Positions 1 to 6,300 of a stretch of DNA of 7,797 nt are shown in pieces. A model generated the notes under the pieces. It had not been told where the DNA came from and did not search any database. It saw only the letters and a program-made list of their open reading frames with translations. This DNA is from an uncultured Bacilli bacterium. Lineage in GTDB: Bacteria; Bacillota_I; Bacilli_A; RF39; UBA660. A program made the translations under genes and the position numbers. Location: positions 1-7,797 of the forward strand of contig CAKPLX010000053.1 in assembly GCA_934167785.1 (NCBI GenBank). Reading direction: 5' to 3'. The number at the start of each line of letters is the position of its first letter. The first letter of the stretch is position 1.

Positions 1-509
1 GAATTGATGATTTAGGGAGAATTGTTATTCCTAAAGAATTAAGAAAGTCACTTCGTATTAAAAATGGTGATTCTTTAGAGATTTTTGTTGATCAAGAAGA
101 TATTATTTTAAAAAAGTATTCTCCAATGGAAAGTATTGAAGAAGCTGCTACGAAATATGTAGATAGTTTTAATCAAGTGATTAAACATAATGTAATTGTA
201 ACTGATAAGGATAAAGTAATTGCAGCTTCTGGTTTGTTGAAAAAGAAATATTTAGGAAAAAAAATAACAGAATTTACAGAACGTGGTATTGAAAGAAGAG
301 ATAGTTTTGTAGAACGGCAAAAAAAATTATTTTCTTTTGTAGATGGAATTGAAGAGTTAGGATACTATTCTTTTAGTTCTATTGTTTCTGATAGTGATAC
401 AATTGGTAGTGTTATTATTATTTCTGTTGATGCTCCTATTTTAGAAAGTGATGAAAAATTGGCTGTTATTTTATCTAAACTTTTATCTGGAAAATTTTTA
501 GAAAGTTAA
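1..509 (+). CDS. spoVT: SpoVT, AbrB-family transcriptional regulator with GAF-like domain (5' end cut off)
   Basis: This frame is open from the first base, so the gene begins upstream of the window. About 168 residues are visible, and by comparison with the roughly 178-aa B. subtilis protein only about 9-10 N-terminal residues are missing. The visible start is an AbrB swapped-hairpin DNA-binding domain, with IDDLGRIVIPKELRKSLRI followed by a GD..EIFVD strand and the ILKKYSP linker that is characteristic of SpoVT. The rest (from about the ATG at 126) fits its GAF-like ligand/dimer domain, with VIVTDKDKVIAASG, KKYLGKKI and IGSVIII. SpoVT binds DNA as a tetramer and tunes forespore sigma-G genes in Bacillus; related proteins also occur in weak or non-sporulating Bacilli, so sporulation here is only inferred. 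An internal ATG at 126 would drop the DNA-binding half and is not the true start. A paralogous AbrB is the usual neighbour of metS in Bacillus. Confidence 0.88.
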   Translation, partial: IDDLGRIVIPKELRKSLRIKNGDSLEIFVDQEDIILKKYSPMESIEEAATKYVDSFNQVIKHNVIVTDKDKVIAASGLLKKKYLGKKITEFTERGIERRDSFVERQKKLFSFVDGIEELGYYSFSSIVSDSDTIGSVIIISVDAPILESDEKLAVILSKLLSGKFLES

Positions 510-541
510 AGAGAAAAAGACTATTTTTTCTTTTTCTCTTT
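508..541. terminator. Hairpin shared by converging spoVT and yfhO
   Basis: A 13-bp perfect stem (508-520 with 529-541, AAAGAGAAAAAGA against its complement) has an 8-base loop, 521-528. The stem starts in the spoVT stop codon, and the loop contains the yfhO stop codon (521-523 on the minus strand). The position between converging genes suggests a bidirectional terminator. The U-tracts beyond the stem are poor on both strands and the stem is A/T-rich, so efficiency is uncertain. Confidence 0.5.
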
Positions 542-2884
542 ATGTATTGTTATTCCCAATAATCCTAATCCTAAGCTACTAATTAAGAGACTTATCTTTT
601 TGAATGGTGCTTTGTAAGTAATTTTGATTTGATGTGTTCCTTTAGATATTGGAAAAGTAATGAAATTAGTATTAGATTTTAGATAATTTATTTTTTTTTG
701 ATCAACTAGTATTTCAAATCCTTTATCGTAAGGAATAGATATTGTAAAATAAGAATCATTTTTTGTGATATTGATTTTTCCTTCTATTTTGTCTCCTTTT
801 GTTGAATTTTTGTTTATTATAAATGTATCTATACTATTTTTTGTATCTTTTATTGTATCATAATTTAAAATATATGCATTAAATTTATCTAAAGAGTATG
901 TTCCTTTTGTCATTTTTATGTCCAATATGTTTGTGTTTTCTATTGTATAGTGAAAGATTGTATTATTGTTAAAATATTTCCAATTTTTGTTTGTAATTTT
1001 ATTTTGTATCCCGTTGATAGTTATTGCTAAATCTTTATTTGGTAATTTTTTGTGATGAAAACTTAAGAACAGTATTTTATTGTTCATTTCATTATTTAAT
1101 TTTATTTTTAAAGAAGCATTATTTTTAGCTTTAATTTTTAATTCATTATTTTTATTTATTATTTTAATATTCTTTTTTTCTAATATATTATATTTTAGTG
1201 TTGTTGGTTCTAAATTGTCTATTTTTTCACTTTTTTTAGTATTTATAGGAATTTTTGTTAATAACTGAATAGTATTGTTAGGATATTTTAATTTATTGAA
1301 TTCTTTTAAAGAAATGGTTTGGTTTGTTGCATATCCTAGGGGATGACAATTAAGATTTTCATATAAATTTATTTTGTTTTCTGTTTTAATTAATTTATAT
1401 CCTAAGGTTAGTTTTTGTTTAGTTATGATATATTTTTCTCCTAATATAATTTGCGATAAAAGATTTTGAGAAGAGGAAATCATAAATTTATTTCGATTAG
1501 GAATGGGATTATTTAGTAGTTTATTGTAACTGTTCATGTAATTTTGATTAGAAGTTGATGAATAAATTGTTGCTTTTTTAACATTAATATTATCAATTTT
1601 ATTGATATATTTTTCATCATTCAAACTAGTGTTTATTCTGTAGATATCTTTATCCTTTTTGGTTATTTCATTGATTAGTTTATTTACAGTTTGATATTCT
1701 TTATTGTTAATATCACTTTTTTTCATTAATTTGTCATTTGAATTTGTAGAAAGACAGATGGTGAAAGAGGAGATAATGAGAAATAAAATTATTAATTTTT
1801 GTTTTTTCTTTTGCTGTTTTTTTAAGAATATTTCAAGGAATTTGGCAACTAAAATTAATATTAATGGAATAAAGGGAATTAAAGATTTGGCGTTAACGTA
1901 TAATGTTCCATTTAGTAAATAATTAAATATGGGAAAGGTAGTGATTAAGAGACAAGTAATTGATAAATATTTTGTCTCTCTTTTTCCTTTTAGGGCGAAA
2001 TAAACTAAAGAGATTAAACTAATTAATGTTAGTCCTATATTATATGGCGAGTAAAGAAGGGAAGTACTAATGGATGGCGTAAATAAATTTAGTAGCCTTA
2101 TTTTTTTTGATGATGGAGCTCTTCCTGCTAATAAAGTATATACTGTTGGAAGGAGAAGGATTGATGAAATCATTATACTAGTAAGATATGGGAGAATGAT
2201 CTTTTTAGTTTTGTTGATTATTTTATTTATTGTAATATTGTTTTCATCTTGAAAATACTTATAGAGATAGTACAGATATAATACAATTAAAGAAGGGATA
2301 CTAAAATAGTAACTACTTAGTATAATAAGGGTAGTAGATAAAATTAAAAGAGTAGATTTTTTCTTTTCTAATAGTTGATCTATTCCAAATAAACCGATCA
2401 TTAAAAAAGGAAAATAGTTAATGAACATAATATGTCTTTTAGCGTGAAATATTAATGGGCCACTGACTAAAAAGAGAAAGGAAGTAATAAAACTTATTTG
2501 TTCGTTATGGTGATGTTTTCTAAGAAAAAAATAAAAAAGTATTGTACTTATTACAACAATAAGGCAATTTGTAGTAATTAAATAATTAATCATTTTGATT
2601 TGTGGAAATAAGTAAGATATTAAAATATAGGGATTATATAATCCATAATAGGATAGGTAATAAATATTTTGTCCACTTCCTAAATTAAATGCAAAATCTG
2701 GGAATAAGTCATTGGTATTATAGAATAGTGTTCGGAAATATTCTGGAATTAAGTAGTGTTGGTATTTAAAATCAATATTTGAGGCAAATAGATGATTGTT
2801 TCTAGTTAAAAATAAATAAATGATTGTGAATGTTATAATAAAAGTAAGGTTAGCAAAAAAGTCTTTTTTCGTTATTTTTTTCAT
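521..2884 (-). CDS. yfhO: YfhO-family multi-pass membrane protein, probable GT-C glycosyltransferase
   Basis: The 787-aa protein has a hydrophobic N-terminal half with about 11-12 predicted membrane spans (for example residues 11-27, 100-121, 129-147, 153-171, 178-211, 228-252, 283-298, 305-325, 335-355, 363-379). A long Lys/Asn/Ile-rich extracytoplasmic region follows, then a last span near 763-781 and a KEKKKK tail. Family signs are GLYNPYILISYLFP (81-94), VSGPLIF (140-146), SSYYFSIPS (190-198), LLPTVYTL (244-251) and the C-terminal Y..GFEILVD / P.SKGTHQIKITY module. Bacillus YfhO and Listeria GtlB are membrane glycosyltransferases that decorate teichoic acids with sugars from a polyprenyl-linked donor. 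The acidic residue after the first span (D38) is where GT-C enzymes usually hold the catalytic aspartate; that role is inferred. The start is the ATG at 2884-2882 preceded by AAAAGGAGA (2897-2889). No flippase or donor-synthesis gene is adjacent, so the substrate is unknown. Confidence 0.82.
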   Translation of the reverse strand: MKKITKKDFFANLTFIITFTIIYLFLTRNNHLFASNIDFKYQHYLIPEYFRTLFYNTNDLFPDFAFNLGSGQNIYYLSYYGLYNPYILISYLFPQIKMINYLITTNCLIVVISTILFYFFLRKHHHNEQISFITSFLFLVSGPLIFHAKRHIMFINYFPFLMIGLFGIDQLLEKKKSTLLILSTTLIILSSYYFSIPSLIVLYLYYLYKYFQDENNITINKIINKTKKIILPYLTSIMISSILLLPTVYTLLAGRAPSSKKIRLLNLFTPSISTSLLYSPYNIGLTLISLISLVYFALKGKRETKYLSITCLLITTFPIFNYLLNGTLYVNAKSLIPFIPLILILVAKFLEIFLKKQQKKKQKLIILFLIISSFTICLSTNSNDKLMKKSDINNKEYQTVNKLINEITKKDKDIYRINTSLNDEKYINKIDNINVKKATIYSSTSNQNYMNSYNKLLNNPIPNRNKFMISSSQNLLSQIILGEKYIITKQKLTLGYKLIKTENKINLYENLNCHPLGYATNQTISLKEFNKLKYPNNTIQLLTKIPINTKKSEKIDNLEPTTLKYNILEKKNIKIINKNNELKIKAKNNASLKIKLNNEMNNKILFLSFHHKKLPNKDLAITINGIQNKITNKNWKYFNNNTIFHYTIENTNILDIKMTKGTYSLDKFNAYILNYDTIKDTKNSIDTFIINKNSTKGDKIEGKINITKNDSYFTISIPYDKGFEILVDQKKINYLKSNTNFITFPISKGTHQIKITYKAPFKKISLLISSLGLGLLGITIHKEKKKK

Positions 2885-2948
2885 AATTTCTCCTTTTGAT
2901 AGATATTATAGCATAATTAGTATTTTTTTCTTGATATAATTTGAATAG

Positions 2949-2977
2949 AGTTTAATTTTCTTATTATTTTGTGTCAA
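2949..2977 (-). promoter_or_regulatory. Candidate yfhO promoter
   Basis: On the minus strand, a perfect -35 TTGACA (2977-2972) is followed after 17 bases by TAAACT (2954-2949), a 4/6 match to the -10. This gives a start near 2942 and a leader of about 57 nt. A second possible -10, TATAAT (2910-2905), lies closer to the gene but has only a weak -35 (TCAAGA or similar). Either could be used. Confidence 0.5.
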
Positions 2978-2992
2978 ATTTTTCTATTTAGT

Positions 2993-3042
2993 AAAAATTT
3001 TTTTTAAAAAGTCTTGTCAAAGAAATAAATATATGGTATAGT
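2993..3042 (+). promoter_or_regulatory. Strong promoter with UP-like element for the structured RNA
   Basis: TTGTCA (3014-3019), a 17-base spacer and TATAGT (3037-3042) each match the sigma-A consensus at 5 of 6 positions. Immediately upstream, A5-T8-A5 (2993-3010) falls at about -56 to -39 relative to a start near 3049, which is where an UP element would be. A/T tracts at this position are typical of promoters for abundant stable RNAs. Confidence 0.8.
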
Positions 3043-3266
3043 TAAGATACTTAGATAGAGGGTGTTTAGCATATTACTCATTCAAAACTTGTATTTCCGA
3101 TAGAGAAGTATATTGATTGAATGACTAAAATAATATCTAAAAAATATTTTTGCTAGATTAACTTTCTTTATTTGGTAGAAGAGATATAGGTATGTCTTTA
3201 TTCTTATCGCCACTAAGTAAAGCGCGCGTTTTTGAGAAAGATAAACTCAGAAAGATAAGAAGTTGA

Positions 3267-3289
3267 GATAGGCACTGATAATGTCTATT
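3267..3289 (+). other. Hairpin with loop complementary to the terminator loop (kissing-loop candidate)
   Basis: GATAGGCA (3267-3274) pairs with TGTCTATT (3282-3289), 8 bp with two G-U pairs, closing loop CTGATAA (3275-3281). The loop is the reverse complement of TTATCAG (3386-3392), the whole loop of the terminator hairpin. Counting the closing pairs, 9 nt (3274-3282 with 3385-3393) are complementary. The pairing is therefore either a loop-loop contact or a competing antiterminator duplex. Confidence 0.65.
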
Positions 3290-3374
3290 AAAAGGGGGAA
3301 TAGTATATAGGTTATGTAGAATAATTCTATATATTATTGATATAATCCCAATTCAACCTTTTCTTAAACTAGAG

Positions 3375-3412
3375 ACGAGTCAATATTATCAGTATTGGTT
3401 CGTTTTTTTTTT
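3375..3412 (+). terminator. Intrinsic terminator of the structured RNA
   Basis: An 11-bp uninterrupted stem (3375-3385 with 3393-3403, two G-U pairs) has a 7-base loop TTATCAG and runs straight into ten T residues (3403-3412). It lies 170 bases before the metS start codon and upstream of the metS promoter. Confidence 0.92.
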
Positions 3413-3434
3413 GTAATTTATTTTTTATAAATAT

Positions 3435-3462
3435 TTGCTAAATTTTTAGTTAATGATATAAT
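3435..3462 (+). promoter_or_regulatory. metS promoter
   Basis: TTGCTA (3435-3440), a 16-base spacer and a perfect TATAAT (3457-3462) predict a start near 3470 and a leader of roughly 113 nt. The promoter is just downstream of the RNA terminator, so metS need not depend on read-through. Confidence 0.7.
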
Positions 3463-3473
3463 ATATGTGTTAG

Positions 3474-3540
3474 AAAAAGTATGAAATAAAATATTTTAGT
3501 AAATTTGAAGAAATTTATGAAGATTTTATTTGTACTTTTT
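3474..3540 (+). promoter_or_regulatory. Long hairpin in the metS leader
   Basis: Three stacked segments pair: 3474-3481 with 3533-3540 (8 bp), 3484-3492 with 3523-3531 (9 bp), and 3500-3506 with 3511-3517 (7 bp, loop GAAG). No T-tract follows, and no T-box or S-box sequence is present, so it is not an obvious terminator or known methionine-responsive switch. It could be an mRNA-stabilising 5' structure or a binding site; its function is unknown. Confidence 0.5.
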
Positions 3541-3582
3541 AAAAGTTAGAAATATTAGTAATAGGGTTAAGGAGATGAAATG

Positions 3583-5121
3583 ATGGAGAAAAAATTTTAT
3601 ATTAGTACTGCAATTGCTTATACTAGTGCTAAACCTCATATTGGAAATACTTATGAAGTTGTTTTAGCTGATTCAATTGCTAGGTATAAAAGGTTACAAG
3701 GGTATGATGTTTATTTTCAGACTGGAACAGATGAGCATGGAGAAAAAATTGAAATAAAAGCTAAAGAAGCTGGTGTTACTCCACAAGAATATGTAGATAA
3801 AATTGCTGCCGAAATTAAAAATATTTGGGATGTAATGAATACTAGTTATGATTGTTTTGCACGGACAACTGATAAAAAACATGAGAAAACAGTTCAAGAG
3901 GTATTCAAAAAAATTTATGATCAAGGGGATATCTATAAGGGAGAGTATAGTGGGCTATATTGTACACCTTGTGAGTCCTTTTGGACAGAAAGTCAATTGA
4001 TTGCTGGAAAATGTCCTGATTGTGGACGAGAGGTGAAAGAAGCGAAGGAAGAGGCGTATTTCTTTAAAATGAGTAAATATTCTAAGTGGTTAGAAGAGTA
4101 TATTGAATCTCATCCTGGTTTTATTGAACCGGAAGTTCGTAAAAATGAGATTATGAATACATTTATTAAGCCTGGACTTCAAGATTTATGTGTTTCAAGA
4201 ACTAGTTTTAAATGGGGAATTCCTGTTACTTTTGATGAGGGGCATGTTGTTTATGTTTGGATTGATGCATTATCAAATTATATTACTTTTTTAGGTTATC
4301 ATCCTGATGGAGAATGGGAGGATGGTTTTAAAAAGTATTGGCCATGTGATATTCATTTGATCGGAAAAGATATTTTAAGGTTTCATACAATTTATTGGCC
4401 TATTATGTTACATGTACTTTCATTGCCTCTTCCTAAGAGAATATTTGGTCATCCATGGTTATTGTTTGGTAATGATAAAATGAGTAAGAGTAAGGGAAAT
4501 ATTGTTTATGCTGATGATTTAGTAGAGGAGTATGGGGTAGATGCTGTTCGTTATTATTTAATTCATGAGATGCCTTTTGCGAGTGATGGAACTTTTACAA
4601 ATGAGTTGTTGGTGGAGAGTATTAATAGTAATTTGGCGAATGTTCTTGGGAATTTAGTAAATCGTACGATTGGTATGATTAATAAATATTTTGATGGAAT
4701 AGTGGTAGATAAAAATACTTCGGAAGAATTGGACTTGGAGTTGAAGAATTTAGTTTTGAATACGAAAAATATTGTTGATACTAAGATGAATGATTTAAGA
4801 ATTGCTGATAGTTTGGATAGTATATTTGATATTTTTAGGAGATGTAATAAATATATAGATGAGACTATGCCTTGGGTATTGGCTAAGGATGAATCAAAGC
4901 GTGATAGACTTTCAACAGTTTTATATAATTTGGTTGAGTCTATTCGATTTGGTACGGTTTTGCTTCAGCCGTTTATGCCAGAGACAGCAGATAAAATATT
5001 TGAGCAATTAAATACGAATAAGATTACTTATGATACATTAGATAAATTTGGTTATTATAAAAGTGGTAGTCATGTTGGAGAGGCTCAAGTGTTGTTTCAG
5101 AGAATTGAGATAAAGAAATAG
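3583..5121 (+). CDS. metS: Methionyl-tRNA synthetase
   Basis: This class I aminoacyl-tRNA synthetase charges tRNA-Met with methionine in the cytoplasm and is essential for translation. The 512-aa protein has a Rossmann core with KPHIGNTYEVVLAD carrying a HIGH-type motif (HIGN, residues 19-22) and KMSKSKGN (299-306). The inserted zinc knuckle keeps four cysteines, CTPC (127-130) and CPDC (144-147). The helical anticodon-binding region (about 340-490) includes the expected WVL and QPFMPETA segments. The chain ends there, so the C-terminal EMAP/Trbp111-like tRNA-binding domain found in B. subtilis MetS (about 660 aa) is absent; many bacteria have this short form. AAGGAG (3569-3574) is 8 bases before ATG 3583 and only 5 before the adjacent in-frame ATG 3580, so 3583 is preferred, though 3580 is possible. 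It is followed by its own terminator. Confidence 0.95.
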   Translation: MEKKFYISTAIAYTSAKPHIGNTYEVVLADSIARYKRLQGYDVYFQTGTDEHGEKIEIKAKEAGVTPQEYVDKIAAEIKNIWDVMNTSYDCFARTTDKKHEKTVQEVFKKIYDQGDIYKGEYSGLYCTPCESFWTESQLIAGKCPDCGREVKEAKEEAYFFKMSKYSKWLEEYIESHPGFIEPEVRKNEIMNTFIKPGLQDLCVSRTSFKWGIPVTFDEGHVVYVWIDALSNYITFLGYHPDGEWEDGFKKYWPCDIHLIGKDILRFHTIYWPIMLHVLSLPLPKRIFGHPWLLFGNDKMSKSKGNIVYADDLVEEYGVDAVRYYLIHEMPFASDGTFTNELLVESINSNLANVLGNLVNRTIGMINKYFDGIVVDKNTSEELDLELKNLVLNTKNIVDTKMNDLRIADSLDSIFDIFRRCNKYIDETMPWVLAKDESKRDRLSTVLYNLVESIRFGTVLLQPFMPETADKIFEQLNTNKITYDTLDKFGYYKSGSHVGEAQVLFQRIEIKK

Positions 5122-5129
5122 TTATTTAT

Positions 5130-5164
5130 AGTACAGTTATTTTTTTGATAATTGTACTTTTTTT
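5130..5164 (+). terminator. Intrinsic terminator after metS
   Basis: An 11-bp stem (AGTACAGTTAT 5130-5140 with ATAATTGTACT 5148-5158, one G-U pair) has loop TTTTTTG and leads directly into a T-run (5158-5164, continuing after one G). It lies 9 bases after the metS stop codon. Confidence 0.9.
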
Positions 5165-5234
5165 GTTTTTTATCAGTATTTTTTATTTATAACAATTATT
5201 CGACAAATATTTCTTTTGCAAAATGTTATTGTAT

Positions 5235-5293
5235 ATTTACAAAATCAATGTGTAAATTTTTATGAAAAACTTTTCTTTTATTTACATTCAATG
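5235..5293 (+). repeat. ATTTACA repeat cluster, possible operator
   Basis: ATTTACA (5235-5241) and TGTAAAT (5251-5257) form a 7-bp inverted repeat separated by 9 bases. A third copy of ATTTACA (5280-5286) contains the -35 of the next promoter. Copies one and three are each followed by TCAATG (5245-5250 and 5288-5293), giving an imperfect direct repeat. The location upstream of and overlapping a -35 suggests a regulator site. The sequence is simple and AT-rich, so chance remains possible. Confidence 0.35.
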
Positions 5294-5309
5294 ATTGGTT
5301 TGCTATGAT
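5281..5309 (+). promoter_or_regulatory. Promoter of the small membrane protein-tatD unit
   Basis: TTTACA (5281-5286), a 17-base spacer and TATGAT (5304-5309) predict a transcript start near 5316. The -10 overlaps the in-frame ATG at 5305, so that codon cannot start the following gene from this promoter. Confidence 0.72.
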
Positions 5310-5358
5310 TGAGATAGCAGTTAAGCAGTTTAGTAGTTTAGGAAAGGAACGAAAAAGA

Positions 5359-5526
5359 ATGCTTAATAAAATTAAAAATCAAGAAAATATAATTATGATA
5401 TTTTTTGTAGTAACATTAGTATTAGTTGGTCTTTATGTAGTTGTAGATAAAAATGTAATTGATGCTATTTATTTTTTTGTATTGTTGTATTATTTTTTGA
5501 GATTTTTAATCATTCGTAGGAAGTAG
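5359..5526 (+). CDS. Small two-span membrane protein, unknown function
   Basis: The 55-aa product has a short charged N-terminus (MLNKIKNQEN), a first hydrophobic span (about 11-29), a short DKN turn, a second span (about 33-51) and a basic tail (RRK). I do not recognise a family. The frame is open back to an ATG at 5305, but that codon lies inside the -10 of the promoter just upstream. The first ATG in the predicted transcript, 5359, has AAGGA (5344-5348) about 10 bases ahead and is chosen. The stop codon TAG (5524-5526) forms the first bases of the tatD Shine-Dalgarno TAGGAGG, so the two genes are co-transcribed and probably translationally linked. There is no counterpart at this place in the B. 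subtilis metS-yabD order. Confidence 0.65.
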   Translation: MLNKIKNQENIIMIFFVVTLVLVGLYVVVDKNVIDAIYFFVLLYYFLRFLIIRRK

Positions 5527-5538
5527 GAGGTTTTGCTG

Positions 5539-6300
5539 ATGTTGGTTGATACACATTGTCATATTTTTAGTGAATATTTTGAAGATATTGATAAGGTTAT
5601 TGAGAGATGTCTTTGTCATGGTGTTGGGATGATTATTGTTAATGGTACGAATCGTCATGATAATGAAGAAGTATTAAAACTTGTTAGAAAGTATGATATT
5701 GTGTATGGTGCTTTGGGAATTCAACCTGAAGAAGTTAATGATTATACAGAAGATAATTTGAAGTTTATTGAAGATCATATTGATGATGATAAGATTATTG
5801 CTGTTGGAGAGATTGGTTTAGATTATCATTATGAATGTGATAAAGAACTTCAAAAGGAATTATTTAAGAAACAACTTGATATTGCTAAAAGACATAATAA
5901 ACCTGTTATTATTCATAGTAGAGATTGTATTATGGAGACATATAATATTTTGAAGGAAACAGATGTAGAAGGGATTATGCATTGTTATAGTGGCAGTGTA
6001 GAGATGGCTAAAGAATTTGTAAAAATTGGTTTTTTGCTTGGAATAGGAGGCGTTAGTACGTTTAAGAATGCAAGTAAAATTCTTGATGTCATAAAGAATA
6101 TTCCTTTGGAATATATTGTATTGGAAACAGATGCCCCTTATCTATCTCCTGAACCATATCGTGGAAAGAGGAATGAACCTTGTAATGTTACTGTTATCTT
6201 GAAGAAAATTTGTGAGATAAAAGGTGTTGATTATAAGGTTACTAGTGATATTACAACCCGTAATGTTTTTCGCTTGTTTGACAAACAACTTAAATTATGA
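5539..6300 (+). CDS. tatD: TatD-family metal-dependent hydrolase (YabD)
   Basis: The 253-aa protein, a normal length for the family, has the complete TatD metal site of an amidohydrolase-like TIM barrel. It shows HxH in DTHCH (H6, H8), E91 in GEIGLDYH, H126 in IHSRD, H148 in HCYSGS and D198 in ETDAPYLSPEPYRG. TatD proteins are cytoplasmic magnesium-dependent deoxyribonucleases, and the Firmicutes YabD member sits between metS and the yabE/ksgA genes exactly as here. The exact substrate in this subgroup is not settled. TAGGAGG (5524-5530) is 8 bases before ATG 5539; an in-frame TTG at 5533 would be only 2 bases away and is rejected. The final codons overlap the -35 of the next gene's promoter, and the TGA stop is followed at once by TAA. 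Confidence 0.93.
   Translation: MLVDTHCHIFSEYFEDIDKVIERCLCHGVGMIIVNGTNRHDNEEVLKLVRKYDIVYGALGIQPEEVNDYTEDNLKFIEDHIDDDKIIAVGEIGLDYHYECDKELQKELFKKQLDIAKRHNKPVIIHSRDCIMETYNILKETDVEGIMHCYSGSVEMAKEFVKIGFLLGIGGVSTFKNASKILDVIKNIPLEYIVLETDAPYLSPEPYRGKRNEPCNVTVILKKICEIKGVDYKVTSDITTRNVFRLFDKQLKL

Larger units (their letters stand above)
3049..3412 (+). ncRNA. Unassigned structured non-coding RNA, about 364 nt
   Basis: The transcript is bounded by the promoter ending at 3042 and the intrinsic terminator at 3375-3412. By eye it folds into several domains. The first is a 5' arm pairing 3051-3057 with 3134-3140, 3065-3069 with 3125-3129, and 3078-3085 with 3117-3124. A middle domain (about 3143-3266) includes the GC-rich CGCC...GCGCGCG patch (3208-3228) and a short TTGAG/CTCA-type hairpin. 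A hairpin at 3267-3289 has loop CTGATAA. A long arm pairs 3290-3295 with 3357-3362, 3296-3299 with 3346-3349, and 3300-3310 with 3327-3337 inside. The terminator hairpin closes the RNA. Its 7-nt loop is the exact reverse complement of the 3275-3281 loop. No T-box (AGGGTGG), tmRNA, RNase P (GAGGAAAGTCC), SRP or S-box signature is present. It could be a free RNA or a terminated leader of metS; metS having its own promoter favours the former. Confidence 0.72.

Noticed and set aside
1080..2252. Hydrophobic plus-strand reading frames inside the yfhO region
   Set aside because: They are antisense to a recognised membrane protein gene, have no ribosome sites, and reflect its AT-rich codons.
3121..3156. 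11-codon reading frame MTKIISKKYFC
   Set aside because: No ribosome site is present, and the ATG lies within the 3' strand of the 5' arm helix.
3192..3266. 24-codon reading frame (MSLFLSPLSKARVF...) inside the structured RNA
   Set aside because: There is no Shine-Dalgarno sequence ahead of the ATG, and the segment is involved in predicted pairing. A frame this short is expected by chance.
3049..3412. T-box, SAM-box, tmRNA, RNase P RNA, SRP RNA or 6S RNA identity for the structured RNA
   Set aside because: The expected signatures are absent: no AGGGTGG antiterminator element, no S-box core, no tRNA-like ends or CCA, no GAGGAAAGTCC/ACAGAAA P4 strands, no SRP domain. The length also does not fit 6S or small SRP RNA. 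A divergent member cannot be fully excluded by eye.
3575..3583. ATG-AAA-TGA mini-frame overlapping the metS start
   Set aside because: It begins inside the Shine-Dalgarno extension, directly after GGAG, which is too close for initiation. It is probably incidental.
5305..5307. ATG as start of the small membrane protein
   Set aside because: It overlaps the TATGAT -10 of the only good promoter and has no ribosome site; ATG 5359 fits both.
5533..5535. TTG as start of tatD
   Set aside because: It is only two bases from the Shine-Dalgarno TAGGAGG; ATG 5539 has normal spacing, and MLVDTHCH fits the family.
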